In this document: positions 48,523 to 60,600 of the stretch, one piece after another | How positions within the stretch are numbered: position 1 is the first letter of the stretch | Layout: every line of letters starts with the position of its first letter | Assembly (NCBI GenBank): GCA_949357655.1 | Contig: CASHTG010000001.1 | Location: forward strand, 3,286,001 to 3,350,000 | From: Parascedosporium putredinis | Lineage: Eukaryota > Ascomycota > Sordariomycetes > Microascales > Microascaceae | DNA: 64,000 nt | Reading direction: 5' to 3' | Notes under the pieces: generated by a model | What the model was told of the DNA's origin: nothing | Database searches by the model: none | Seen by the model: only the letters and a program-made list of their open reading frames with translations | Program-made: the position numbers and the translations under genes

Positions 48523-49509
48523 ATGGTCCTAATCTCGCCCCTCCCCAAGTTCATCTTCTTCACCGATTTCGACGGCACCATCACCCAGCAAGACAGCAAT
48601 GACCACATGACGGACACCCTCGGCTTCGGCCGCGAGCGTCGCTTGGCGCTAGCCACCGAGGTCCTGGCGGAGCGCCTGTCCTTCCGCGACGCCTTTGACG
48701 AGATGCTCAACTCCATCACCACTCCTTATGACCAGTGCATCGACTTCCTCGTCGACCACGTCCAGCTTGACCCCTACTTCAAGGAATTCTTCACCTGGTG
48801 CCGCGCCAACGGTGTGCCCATCGTCGTCCTGAGCGGCGGCATGAAGCCCATTATCAAGGCCCTGTTTAGAAAGTTCCTCACCGAAGAGGAGGTCGAGTGG
48901 CTGACCATTGTAAGCAACGACGTTGCCGCGCGGGAGGAAGACGATAAACGACGAGGCCGGGTGGAGGATCGCCTTCCTTGACAACACGTAAGTTACCACA
49001 ACCACCTACCGTGCTGTGACAAGAGCAAGCTCGCGTCTATCCCCTTGGGCTACAGGGGAAACGGTCCCTTCTTTCTAGAACGGCTCTAACCACAAGGATT
49101 AGCCCGCACGGTCACGACAAGTCTGTCGAGATTAGAAAGTACTCTTCGCTCCCCGAGGGTCAGCGACCGACCATGTTCTACGCCGGCGATGGTGTGTCTG
49201 ATCTCTCCGCCGCCAAGGAAACGGACCTTTTGTTCGCTAGGGCAGGAAAAGGTAAGTGCTGAATTGCCGAGAGATGAGGGAGGATGAGGATGGGCGACTT
49301 ATAGTAGTTGCCCTCCCTTCCTTCCTTCCTTTCCTCACGTTGTGTGTTTCTTCTAACGACACCCTGTAGACCTCGTCACCTATTGCGAAGCTCAAAACGT
49401 ACCCTTTGTCACCTTTAACGACTTTTCCAGCATTCACAAGACCGTTGCGGCCATCGTTGCCGGCCAGACCACGACGGCGGCTGAGGCAAAGGGAAGGTTG
49501 GAAAACTAG
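48523..49509 (+). CDS. HAD-superfamily phosphatase (phosphoserine-phosphatase / DKMTPPase-like)
   Basis: Small-molecule phosphatase of haloacid dehalogenase type; substrate not determinable. Exons: 48523-48987, 49097-49251 and 49370-49509. Motif I is FFTDFDGTIT with the nucleophile and general-acid aspartates (D-x-D pattern, about residues 14-16). Motif II is the Ser in VVLSGG. Motif III/IV is GDGVSDLSAAKETD, with the Mg2+-binding GDG-x-x-D. A helical cap (TDTLGFGRERRLALATEVL) lies between motifs I and II, as in subclass I enzymes. The frame breaks around 48934-48939: VAARE continues as KTINDEAGWRIAFLDNT only if two bases are missing or one is extra. The first donor is GTAAGT. About 250 residues, normal for the family. 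Confidence 0.85.
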
Positions 49510-49886
49510 GTTTTCGCGTGCTACGTTTGGAAGGGTACGGGGAAAGGCATGGCCGTGAGAAGGCCTCAAGACGGCGAAGCTGCCAAAACAAAATAAACAT
49601 AGGTAAATAAAGGGGAGCGGAAACTGAAAAGAAGGGTCACCTGGAAAGCATGAATCATGGCGGTGTAGCATGGGTAGGCAAGTAGGAAAACGTATATATG
49701 AGGATTACCTCTCTCTTCACAACAGGAACGCAAGACAAAACGCGCTTCGGTACAATAGAGCATTGCATACAGCTAACAGTCTTGGATACATTTGGGGAAA
49801 TAGAACTCTGAATCTACCCTATGGCGCCTCACAAGGGCAGGATTAAAAAAAAAGAGTCATCAGCAGCAGTAGACCATCCGTCGTGC
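49510..49886. other. Convergent 3' intergenic region (HAD phosphatase / D-amino-acid oxidase)
   Basis: 377 bp between convergent stop codons; A9 run near 49847-49855. No gene. Confidence 0.6.
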
Positions 49887-51073
49887 CTATGCCGCAGCAG
49901 CCTTCGCCGCACTCTGAATCTCCTTGACCAGCTCAACGACCCTCTCCGCGCACCCAAAACTACCCTGATACCCCCACCCAGCATGTCCATAGTTATGCAC
50001 GACGGAGACGCTCCCCGCGCCGTCCGGGCTCGCCACCGACTCCGCCTCGATGCGCACGCCCTTGGTCCTTAACGGCCGCAGCCCGACGCCGTGGCGGATG
50101 ATATCGAGCCCCGCGACGCCCTTGCCGCCCGCGAGCTCGGGACACAGCTCCACCGCCCTCGTCATGATGCGCACCGCGACGTTGGGCTCCGGCGTCGGGT
50201 CCCAGTTGCCCTTGTCGTAGGTGCCGCCGAGCACGGTGCCGCCGCCCGCCGCCCTCGTCATGGCGTAGCACACCTCGACGCCGCCGTCCTCGGTGCCCGA
50301 CGTGGCAATCATGTAGGGCGCCTCGTTGCGCACGACGACGATTTGGCCCCGCGCGGGGACCATGCTCTGGTCCTCGACGCCGCCGAGCTTGAGCGCGCCT
50401 AGGCCCGTCGCGTTGACTACGATGGTGGGCGGCGGCGGCGAGCTGCTGGGACTACCACTACTACTGCCGCCGGCGAAGGCGGCGGCGTCGGCGACGTGCT
50501 TGACGACGGCGCGCTTGAACACGACGCCGTTGGCGAGGCAGCGGCTCGCGAGCCAGGGAGGAAGATTTGCGTGTTGATGCAGAGTGAGGTGAATTCGCAG
50601 CCCGAGTCGTGCCCGGCGGGGATCTCGTCCGCCGAGTTCTCGGTACCCGTCGAACATGGTCTTGTACCACGGGTCCTTGGAAAATAGGGCATCGTAGAAG
50701 TTGCTGCTGGGATACTCTGGTGCGTCTTTGTCACGACGGTACACTCGGGTGTCTATTGTTCGCGCGATCCAACGAGTCAGCGGCTCAAGAATCTTCAACT
50801 ATAGAGGGGCAGATGGATCGGAGACATCCATCCATGGATGTAAGTGGGGAGGTGGACTGACTTTGGAAATGGATGCCGGCAGAGGGCTCATTCTCGGTCA
50901 ACTTTCGAAGGTGTTCCCAGGTTCGTCTCTCCCATCGGCTGTCTGCCTCGGCTGCCATACTTTGAGTAGACGTCCCCCGCGGTCCCAAGGGGGCATGTTA
51001 GCTTCTTCGAAAGTGGCGTCTTTCCTTCCCAACTCCTTCTTTCATGCCATCTTGGATGTCATCTTAACACCCT

Positions 51074-51147
<74 letters not shown>

Positions 51148-51447
51148 TTACAAAGGGGAAGTTTACGTACGGCAAAACATTGGCACCGGCCCATGGCGAC
51201 GTGTACTCGATATCAAAGTCGCCGGGCATGAACTTGGCCACCACAGTCACTTGATTCTCGGGGTCATCGGACAGGAAGAGGGCGCTCGAAAGGCCAACAA
51301 CTCCGGCACTAAATTCGTCCTCTAGCCGTCAGCCAAGATAACGCTTTTTGCACCTTGATTAAAAGAGAGGGGGAAAGAAAAAGGAACTTGCCCGAGAACT
51401 ACGATGGGTTGCCGTTCCGGTACGGACTGCTCCGAGTTGAGGGCCAT
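49887..51447 (-). CDS. D-amino-acid oxidase (FAD-dependent)
   Basis: Oxidatively deaminates D-amino acids to 2-oxo acids, releasing NH3 and H2O2; family members are usually peroxisomal. Exons: 51447-51392, 51308-51171, 50959-50862 and 50752-49887. The FAD Rossmann start is split by intron 1: PIVVLG-AGVVGLSSALFL. Then come YTSPWAGAN, SRWERRTWEHLRKL, AGIHFQNTRVYRR, NPWYK-like DPWYKTMFDGYRE, CEFTSLCINTQIFLPWL, VVNATGLGALKLGGVEDQ, RGQIVVV, and near the C-terminus RHGVGLRPLRTKG and HNYGHAGWGYQGSFGCA, the DAO signature. The C-terminus is AKAAAA, with no obvious SKL-type signal. Intron 1 has a GC donor (GGGCAAGT) rather than GT. Intron 2 holds a 65-bp TC repeat. Two frame breaks: 50629-50634 and the G run 50556-50558. 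Confidence 0.92.
51079..51143. repeat. (TC)n microsatellite inside intron 2 of the D-amino-acid oxidase gene
   Basis: 65 bp of uninterrupted TC (about 32 units) on the plus strand, so GA on the transcribed-gene sense strand. It lies between the donor at 51170 and the acceptor at 50960. Confidence 0.95.
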
Positions 51448-52389
51448 GGTTAGACGTCTATGTACACCAAATTTCGCTTTCTTCCCTTGTTTCTTGGATA
51501 AAAGATGAGCAAGTTTCTGAGTCGTGAGCGTTTGATAGAAAAGCGTCTAGGCTGCCACGGAACGAGGCGGGGAGAAGTGGTTGGCTTTATACTGCGTGTT
51601 ATCGGTCGGACGATGATTGTGCGAAACGCTCATTGGCACCATGAATTTATACACTTCCGAACACGGCAAATACCACCCCCGGCTCTGGAGAGGGTGTTGA
51701 CTGGTTGACCAAAACTCTCGTCAAAGGAAAGAAATAAGCAGGGAACAGAGACGGAAGCGAGATGCAGGGTAGATGTTTAAATACTTCTTCCTCTTTTCAC
51801 CGGACACGAGGAGGGGAGCGTTTTGAAGCGATTCTAGCCGGAACAAGAGGTCTAAACGAGACTTCCCCTCCTTAAATGGCACATCAAAATTATCACCATC
51901 TCCACTCGCCCGAGCTCTCACGCTCTCACGCTCTCACGCTCTGCCTCGGAGTGCTACACGTGCCTGGAGTCAATGACATCAACAAATTTATACTCGCGCT
52001 TTGTCTACATCCCTCCATTCTCTAGAAAACTCGATACGCGGCACAACTACATCTTCGTTTACAAAGGATCTGGTCTAGACGACATAGCATCGAATGGAAT
52101 CAATATAAAGATATAAAAAGTTGTATTTTGACCATCTTGCATGGTTCTAGGGTATTATGTCGGGCAATTCCCTCCATTCCTCGAGGCAACGGGCGGAATT
52201 TACCACTCTCCCTCCCCATCGTCTACATGATATTCTGCCCGTTTCTACCAGAGCTTACAAGACACCGTTCAAGTCCGGGAGGACAACCGAGTCCGAAGCA
52301 AACGGTGTGGGCTACATCCATCGTCGCCCATCCATCTCTCACGTTCTATCGTTGTGGCAGATGTTTGGCGTACTGCGCATCTTGGGCGT
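51448..52389. other. Intergenic between thioredoxin 3' end and D-amino-acid oxidase start
   Basis: 940 bp. Contains three perfect tandem copies of CTCTCACG at 51915-51938 and AT-rich DNA at 52095-52125 near the presumed thioredoxin 3' UTR. No gene. Confidence 0.55.
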
Positions 52390-53280
52390 TTAGGCGCTGG
52401 CCTCCTTGATGAGCTGAAGGAGCTTGGGGGTTAGCACCCTGGACCTCGCCGGCCTTGGAGCCGTTCTTGAGGAGGATGAAGGTGGGCATGGCAGTGACGC
52501 CAAGCTCCCTGGTTACGTCGGAGACCTCATCGACGTCGATCTTGGCGAAGGTGACGTTAGCGTTGGCGGTATCCTCGGAGGCCCTGTAACATTTTCAAGT
52601 CTTGTTAGTGAATGGAATCAAGGTTTGTCTCTAGATATATCGAAACTCACTTCTCGTAGATAGGAGCAATGGCCTTGCAAGGACCACACCAGACGGCGTG
52701 GAAGTCGACAACGATGGGCTTGCCCTCGGCGAGGAGAGCCTCCCACTCTTGCTTGCTGTTGTCATGGTTAGCAATTGTTCAGTCAATATAGCGTAGATAG
52801 CGAGGTCCTGGCATGTAATGGGTATATATGAGGTCATATGTGTAAGGGAGCAGCGTTGTTGCCAGCTAGCACAGCTGCTGTCCTCGTCAAGATGTGACGG
52901 CACTGCAAGTGACCAACGTCTGTAGGATGCAAGATATAACCATGGATCAAACGAGGAAGGGGGAAGACGGGCAGAAAAGGATAAGTGGACGAGAGCAAAG
53001 TGGGAGCAGACAGATGAAGCTTGCTTGGAATCGCGCGGTTGGTGACGAAGGGGGGACAGGGCGGTGGCTCTGGGAAAGAGGCAGAAAAAGACAAGAGGGA
53101 GAGAGGAGGGGCTAGCTTGTGTGTACATACCTGTGGATGTGCTTGATGCCCATTTTGGATGATGTGGAATGAAAAGGCCTGCTGGTAAGAGCTACGAATC
53201 GCAAAGGAGAAGCGGTAGGTTTGGAATTGGCAACGATGCGCTGAGCGGATCTGAAAAGAAGATTTCGTGACGCGGACATG
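52390..53280 (-). CDS. Thioredoxin, with optional mitochondrial leader
   Basis: Small disulfide reductase. Exons: 53280-53131, 52755-52651 and 52583-52390. The active site WCGPC is in exon 2 (VVDFHAVWCGPCKAIAPIYEK); exon 3 holds FAKIDVDEVSDVTRELGVTAMPTFILLKNG with the conserved cis-proline. The frame is open to the ATG at 53280, giving a 42-residue Arg/Ser-rich, acid-free leader (MSASRNLLFRSAQRIVANS... FHSTSSK) typical of mitochondrial import. A second ATG directly after it (MGIKHIH, about 53154) would give the normal cytosolic form, so one gene could make both. The last frame breaks at the G run 52426-52430: two missing bases or one extra lead into KLLQLIKEASA and the stop at 52390, a normal thioredoxin C-terminus. 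Confidence 0.92.
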
Positions 53281-54883
53281 AGGGAGGAGAGTTCGGGTTT
53301 GATCGGGGGATGAAGGAACGCGCTTTTTAAGTACTCCCGGAGCGGAGGGTTCAGTGACTTGAGCTGTGTAGTAGCCTGCAGACGGTGGCCTCCAACGAGA
53401 TCAAGCGGCGGGAAGGTGCAATGGGATGGCAGAGCGTTAAAACGACGGCACACGGGGGTAGATTACTAGGCAGGTTGGCAGGCTGTTTGGTAATAGCGTG
53501 CGCTGGCTGATTTTCTGTGCTGGCCTTTGTCCGGTGCGGTGCAGGAAGGGTGCTAGAGCGAGCGCTGCAAAGGTTGTGGTGTGGTGTGACGGTTGTGGTT
53601 TGTGAGCAAAAAATACCCGTCTTGTCTATCCAGCAAATGTTGTTTACTAATTCACTTCGAGTTTTTGTTACGGAGGCGCCGCTCGTCCTCGGATTTGACA
53701 TGTCTGATAAATTTTCCTCCCCTCTGACGTGGGGTACCTGGGCCTCGGTCTTGCTGGTGAACCGGGGACAGCGCAGGAACTTGTCTGTGCGTGAGCTCTG
53801 CATGGCGTCGGCAGGTATCTCCCCAGTACTTGTCCTTTTCCAATTTACCCCGCCATGACGCCGTCTTGTTCCTTTTTTCTTTTCTTTCGAATACTTCCAT
53901 TTTTTCCGTCCCTCTGATAGTGGCTTCTATGAATTTGCGTTGAATCCCACAGGGGAGAAAGGGGATCCTACGCGCGAGTTCTAGAACTGCTTACCCAATG
54001 GCGCGGGCTCGCACAGAACCTTGTGCAAACACCGATGGCGCAATCGCCGAGCACTGGGCTCAGCGCGCAGTGCATCCCGGAAAGGGGACGCCGAGTCGGC
54101 GAGGTGGGATGGTAGCGGTGCGCGTGCGCGTGTGCTGCTTTGTAAACGTAAACTCGACAGTTTGACAAATAACTGTGCCAGCCCCTTCTTGTAGAAGAGA
54201 GCCTTTTGTGAAACGGGGAACAAAAAGGAAATAGCTCGGAAAGAGATTCCTTTGGCCTGATTTCTCAGCGAGGAATCTTCTTTTTCTTCACATGGAATCA
54301 AGGTGGCTGGAACGAGAAGGAGCTGGAGGTCGTCAGGATCCATTCAAGATGATAAATCTATTCCTGGATGGAATGGATCGGTTCATCGAGTTCGTAGCGC
54401 CGAGAAATGCGAGGGATTTCATGCTTCAAGTCTTAGGGCGGGGTAGCGCATCAATTGCGACTACTTGATGTCTTGAGCCTTCAACGTTCTTTCCAGTTCA
54501 GTTGGGTGAATTGAGGTTTTTCTCTGGCGCGAGACTGGCTGGTGTACCCCGCCTCTACACCAACGTATTTGTACTGTCTGCCCTTCTTCTCTATCCGCCC
54601 GGACACGCTTCGGATCCGAGGACCAGAGACTAACTTGGGCGCATCCGTCCGCTTCTCCTCCGTGAGGCACCCCTGCGTACTCTCAGCCTTATTTTCATTT
54701 TCATAGGTTTTTTTTTTTCTTTCCTATTCTCTTGAGCTAGTGATTTTCTTCAGTCTGCTTACACTTCTTTTTAATTCCTCTTCTCCTTCTCTCCTCCCCC
54801 AAGAGCGTACTGACCTACTCTGGTCTACCTCGTCATTTTTCTCCGTTTCTCTCCACCACCCCACCCCGTTCACAGCGCCCACG
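53281..54883. other. 1.6 kb divergent promoter region (thioredoxin / EIF1AD-like)
   Basis: Upstream of two divergent genes. A T10 run lies at 54709-54718 and the DNA just before 54884 is pyrimidine-rich. Short frames on both strands have no recognisable domain. Confidence 0.55.
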
Positions 54884-55419
54884 ATGCCACCTCGCTCAAG
54901 AGCCCAGATCACTCGAGCCCTCGATTCTCTCGACCCGCCCGACTCTCTCGAAGCCACTCAAACCGTCGCCCGAATCGAAAATCCCTAGGCCACGGCCGCT
55001 ATAGCTGCCAGCTGCCCAACAAATCCCTCGTCACCGTCGAGCTCGACGACCGCTTCCGTCAGACCGTATGGGTTGAGCGCGGAAACTACGTCCTGCTGGA
55101 AAGGTATCCGCCCAAGGAGGTCGAGGACGAGGCGGTTGGTAAGATCATCAACATTGCCAAGGACGAGAAGGCGTGGAGGAAGATGCCCTACTGGTAGGTA
55201 ACCCGCGAATGCGCCCCCGTGTCTCCGCCATGTCTCCGCCACCCTCCCTAGCTCCGTCTTGCGTCTTGCGTCTTCGTCTCCATCCAACCCTGGCTTACAC
55301 GTCTACCTTTCCCCCACAGGCCCAAAGAATTTCCCAAGTTTCAATACCCCGAATCCGACGAGGAGGATGAATCCAACGCCGGCAAAATGCCGCCCAGCGA
55401 CTCGGAAGACGACGCCTAA
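54884..55419 (+). CDS. EIF1AD-type S1/eIF1A-like domain protein
   Basis: Small nuclear/RNA-associated protein related to eIF1A. Exons: 54884-55193 and 55320-55419. N-terminal MPPRSRAQITRALDSLDPPDSLEATQTVARIE leads into the OB-fold: GRYSCQLPNKSLVTVELDDRFRQTVWVERGNYVLLERYP, then GKIINIAKDEKAWRKMPYW-PKEFPKF and an acidic tail (ESDEEDESNAGK, SDSEDDA). The order N-terminal arm, OB-fold, acidic tail and a length near 136 residues match the EIF1AD family rather than true eIF1A. One break at the A run 54978-54981: one missing base joins RIE to SLGHGRYS. Ends 124 bp before the convergent stop of alg3. Confidence 0.87.
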
Positions 55420-55543
55420 CTTGATAAGAATGGGTTCCTCTGCGGCGAGGACGAGAAGAAGGGGAACACAGGGAACAACAAGTCTAAGGGGAAGGTCAGA
55501 CAAGAAGAAAAAAAGAACACAAGAACCAAGTAGAAATGGACTA

Positions 55544-57064
55544 TCAAGCCTTCTTCGACTTCTTCAAGCCCTCCACCCCGGTCCCTGTCCCGCTTAACTG
55601 CTCCTCCGCCCGATAACCCCACATCCATGTGGCTCGGTCTGCGAGCAGCAAAACAAAGACCACGGCGCTTGAGCTGGCTGGTGTGCTCGGGAACACGTTC
55701 CATGCCCACTCCTGCAGCCCCCACGCCGCATACACGACAACGGGGTGGAGGCCGGCGTTCCAAAGGAGGAAAGGCGTGGACCAGGCAAGGTACGCGTAAA
55801 ACTGGTAGTGCAGGGACCTGGCGAAGAGCATGCCGATATTCATAGCCGCCAAAATCGTAGTGAGCACGAACCGCGGCGATATCTTTTGCGATATTCTGCT
55901 CTCTTCTTGCTCTGTAAACGGCGACTTGGCCCGCAGCATCGGCGACACAATGTCCTTGAGCGGTTTCTGCGCGGGCGCGAGCCATCGCCTGGTTACGAAC
56001 AGCGACAGGTCAGCCGCGTGGTACGCGAGCAAGGCCACCGCCAACGTCTTGCTCAAAAAGGCTTCCTCGCTGAGCATCCGCATATTGACCGTCCACTCGT
56101 ACTTGAACTGGCGCGTGAGCTCAAACGCCCTGCCCAAGTACGCGCCGGGGTTGTGCAGCAAAAGGGGATGGCCATGGCGATTTGCGTTTCGAGCATCAGC
56201 ATCGCGAGCCGCAAGCTGCCGAAAAACCCTCGCCCGAGGAACAAGACGACCCCGACCGCGGGAGGCCCAGCAGCAGCGACATCTTGATCCCGAGGCCCCA
56301 GGTATACGCGAGGCTCCCAAACGTCCAGTACCGCCGCTGGAAGAGGAAGATGGCCAGCCAGAGGAAGAAGGCCGCGAAGCAGTCGTTGAAACACCGGAGC
56401 ATGAAGACGCTGTGCAGCCGTTTCGAGAGCACAAGTAAAGGCAAGATGTAGGGAGGTGCCTAGAGACCAGGATACAAAGTTCCGTATTGTTAGCAGTAGC
56501 CCCTTGTCACCTCTTCCAACCCAAAAAAAAAACGCACAATCCCTAGACCCTCTCGACCCCATGTTGATGACGTGCGTTTGCACACAGACGAAACCCACCT
56601 TTGCCTTTTATAACAAGCCATGACAAGTGCGAGCGTAGCGAGGTAGAGCCCGCGAAAATCCGCTGCGCAAGGAGAATGTTTCTCCCTTCATCCGTAATAT
56701 GGTACAGCGCCGTGTACGTGTAGACGTGAGCCGCCGGGTACACGAGCGGCCCGGTGCCGCCCTCGATTCGGGCATAGTTGCGCTCGCCGTCGAGGAACTG
56801 CTTCACCTGCTCCATGTAGGCGACCCAGTCGATTTCGGTATCTGTGTCTCGGTTTAAAAGCACGGTATTAGCGCAGCCGGTTTTACGGTGATTGCTCATA
56901 GCCAAAATACTTACAAGGTACTTTCCAAATCACCAAGACACAAAGGGCCGCGTCAAAGATCCATAGGAGCGGCGCGATGAGCTTCGAAAGCGGATGGCGA
57001 CCGCAGGCGATGTCCAGGCCCACACGGTAGGCCTGGACAGGAAGCGAGGTCGACTTCCATCCAT
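55544..57064 (-). CDS. alg3: Dol-P-Man:Man5GlcNAc2-PP-Dol alpha-1,3-mannosyltransferase
   Basis: ER-membrane enzyme adding the first lumenal mannose to the N-glycan lipid precursor. Start taken at the ATG at 57064 (MDGSRPRFLS). Exon 1 57064-56915 gives YRVGLDIACGRHPLSKLIAPLLWIFDAALCVLVIWKVPY; exon 2 from 56841 gives TEIDWVAYMEQVKQFLDGERNY and GGTGPLVYPAAHVYTY, the Alg3 signature; exon 3 from 56459 gives PLLVLSKRLHSVFMLRCFNDCFA, many membrane helices, GHPLLLHNPGAYLGRAFEL-type and FKYEWTVNMRML segments, and ends SGTGTGVEGLKKSKKA with a KKxKKA tail of ER-retrieval type. At least four breaks fit one missing base each: 57035-57036, 56649-56651, 56260-56262 and 56172-56173. The exon 2/3 junction may also lack a base. 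Confidence 0.92.
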
Positions 57065-57656
57065 GATGATGGCGGCGGAAGGGTGGATAGAATTGTCAAA
57101 CACAAAATTTCCGACCTTTGCCGTAGCTTGCGAGCGAGCTCTCTCAAAGCTTCGAGCCTGTAGCTTCTGCATGCAACGTGTCGGGATTCAAGGAAACCGC
57201 GTGGGGCCTGCATGTGAATGTACCGCAGTACACGTAATCACGTGTACGGATCTATTTAGAGGGGGTACTTTCTACTCGCTCAAGCCTCTTGACGCGAAGG
57301 CGCAGACCGGACTCTATTGATGATGAGAAATCAACCCTTCGTCAACGCTCCCAATTATAGCACCTTCTTTTAGATATCCAAGATCATTGATCACCCGTGT
57401 TTCGATTCTGGCCCTGAGAGGCGGGCGGGTGCATCGTCCCAACCATAAACATCAGGCTCCACTAACAATTCCTTCCAGGCAAAGGCTTCACTCGCATCAC
57501 TACAATATTTCTCTCAACAAGGCTCATGTTTAAAGTTCAGGCGAAAGTGAAAACAAGGAAACAAAATATTCCAGCGAGGCCGATAGGTATCATGATGTCT
57601 GCTCTTCACCCAATAATTAAAGACTTCGAAACAAGAAACAGAACGGGACCTGTCCG
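57065..57656. other. Intergenic between pkc1 3' end and alg3 start
   Basis: 592 bp in a head-to-tail pair: pkc1 3' flank and alg3 promoter side. Contains CACGTG-like and GTACAC/GTGTAC segments around 57225-57250. No gene. Confidence 0.55.
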
Positions 57657-60600
57657 TTACTCGAACTCCGCGGTGTAAGAGAAGCCTCTGAACTCTTCCT
57701 GCATGGCTTGCGACAACACTACACGATTCAACATCTTGTTAGCCAGGTCCATTTTCTCCACTTGAACACTTTATGCTTGCACAACAACTTACCTGACTGG
57801 ACGGGAGTAAGAACGGGAGTAACGCTCGTGAACTCGGAATCGAAGTTGCTAGTGTCCGTGGGGCTCTTGATCGTGGGCAAAAGGGAGGTTGGACTCTCTT
57901 GTGGTAGATATCATCCCAAGTAATGGTGCGGAAGAAGGGCTGGCTCATGATTTCTTGCGCATCCGTTGGGCCACTGCCAAGTCGCTGATCTGGCTCCCGA
58001 GTGAGCAGCTTTTGGAGAATCGAGACCGAGTCGCGAGGCATGTGGATCGGGTACAAAGGCTCGTCCGAGAGAATGGCGTCATAAATTTCCTCCTCGTCTT
58101 CACCTCGGAATGGTGACTGCTGCAAAAGCATCTGGTAGATCAATACACCAAACGCCCACCAGTCTACGGCTCGTCCGTACTTCTTGTCCAACAAGATCTA
58201 AAGCAGGCCCGGTTAGTCCGAGCTATCGCCATGAAATACGGAGGAAGAGAAAGGAAGAATGGAGAACGGAATAGGACGGCCAGACCCCGAACTAGAGGTT
58301 CGACGTGCAGTCGCCGGCAAAGGGGGGCAAAAGGTGTTGAAGAGGAAGGAAAGAAAGGTACACCGCCACATACCTCCGGCGCCATAAATTCAGGAGTTCC
58401 GCAGAAAGTGCTCGTCGTCGACCCATACCACATATCTTCCTTGCAGAGACCGTAGTCACCAATCTTGATATGTCCGTCAGGAGTGAGCAGAATATTGTCA
58501 AGCTTCAAGTCTCGATAGATGACTCCGTTCTCGTGGAAGTACTTGAGCGCCAAACAGACCTCGGCCGCGTAAAACCTGCAAAATATTAGCTATCAATGAC
58601 GCTACTAGGTGACTTGGGTCATGGACGGAAAGTAATCAACGTACTGGGCGCGCTTAGTACCGAACTGCCCGCGTTGAATGTGCAGCATGAGATCGCCTCC
58701 GCTCACGTACTCCATGACGAAGTAGACTCGGGTCTCGGTTTGGAAACAAGCGTGAAGGGTGGTGAGGAAGGGGTGGCGCTCTCGGTTCGCAACCAGGAAG
58801 ACTCGCTTTTCCGACCTGATGCTCTCAACTTCGTCGTTTTCAATGATGAATTCCTTTTGAGAACCTTGATCGCATAAAGACGCTTGCTCCTCTTCGTTTC
58901 GGCCAACATGACCTTTCCAAAGTTACCTTTGCCCAAGACAGCGAGGAAGTTGAAGTGGTCGAGGCCAATCCTCTGTCCAGTGCCAGGATCCGTTGCGGAT
59001 GGGAGAGGCTTGCGTTGGGCCACCGAGAGGTCTACAGGACTTGTTGTATGTGGCGACGGGAGAGGTTCGCCCGCGGGAGGCTTTCCATAATGCTGCTGTT
59101 GCTGTTGCTGGTGCTGAGGAGACAACGGCTGCTGCTGCTGCTGCTGCTGCTGTTGTGGCTGAGGTGTTTGTTGGTGAGTCTGCTGCGCATAGTACGGCGA
59201 TTGCTGCTGCTGATATGTCTGGTGGGAGATGGACTGCTGGTGCTGGATTGGCTGCTGTTGCTGTTGCTGCTGCTGCTGCTGGGGCTGTTGAGCATACTGC
59301 GGGGCGTTGACGTTGGCATAGTCCGCCGGATTATACTTCCTCTGCTGAGGTGCTGCGCCGTATTGTTGGCCCTGGCCGTAGGGGCTTTCTGGGGATTGCT
59401 GCTGCTGCTGCTGTTGCTGCTGGGGCTGTTGCGATCCGTAGCTATAGCGGTCGTAATCCTGAGACTGTGATGTGCGGGCTGTATTTCCAGACATGGCGGC
59501 AGAGGCGGCGGCGGTTGCCGCAGTAGAGCTTGAGGAGATGGATACGCGATCCGCTTGGACCTGCTGAGACTGATGCTGGTTGGCGAATGTAAGTTTGGCG
59601 GCTTCCGCAGCTTCTGGTGATGGGGTGCCGTAAGCCGGGAATGTGGTGAAGGGTACTGGCCCGGTTGGCCTAGGGCAGTCTTTTGCGGACCCTGTCGTAG
59701 GGTCCTCTCAGCCATGGACGCCCTCTCTTGCTTTCGTTGCTTCTGAGTTCGGATGCCCTCCAGGATCTGGTTGGCCACAGCCATTGACATGCCGCAGAAG
59801 TCGGGCACAAGGTGCACGCACTGGGCGTGGCAAGTGAGGTTGCATTCTATTTTCGACACACACTATGTTATTGAATGCTCGGGGACGTTTGCGAGGTGAA
59901 GGAGGGCGACAAAAAATCAAGGCTAGGCACCTCAAGAGTCGCAACGACTTACCAGAACATTTTCTACTATTCTTCTTTCCAAACGGAAGCATGTAACCAC
60001 AATGACAGCACCAATTGGCAGTCATGTTCGAGAAAGGCTGGAACCTATGCGGGATGCGATGGTTGATCTTCTCCTCGTCCGGATCGGTTTCCGCGTTGCT
60101 CTTGCTGATGCATTTGGTGACAACGCTTGCATAGCATTTGGTATGGCAAGTGTACTTGCAATCCTCGCACTGCATCCCTGCCGAGTACTTGAGGAACTCG
60201 CCGCAAAGAGCACAGCGCATAATGTTGTAGAACTGCTGCTGCACAAACTTGTGACCGTACATCTCGTGGACCTCCTCCTTCCGCTGGCGGATGGCGCCCT
60301 TTCGCCCAAGACCAAGGTCAATGGGCCGGCGATCCTTGTTCTGCTTGATAAAGCTCAGGGACAGCTGCACTCGGCCACTAGGCTCTAGGTTGAACCATCC
60401 GTCGATCGGTCCGGAGTTGGGCATGGGCGGATGAGCGCCCGCCATGCCGCCGCCTCCCTGAGGCCCGGGGCTATTCTGGCCAGAGCCGCCGAACTGCTGT
60501 TGCTGTGGACTCATCGGGAACTGCGGAGGAGCCTGGCCGCCCTGGCTAACCATACGATCAGCGGAGACCCAACCCGAGTTGTTGATTTCGGCCTCGATCT

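Noticed and set aside
51079..51143. CRISPR-like or structured repeat array
   Set aside because: It is a simple TC dinucleotide microsatellite without spacers, in a eukaryotic intron.
53517..53858. 113-codon plus-strand frame between thioredoxin and the EIF1AD-like gene
   Set aside because: Lies in a divergent promoter region, shows no motif and overlaps an equally long minus-strand frame.
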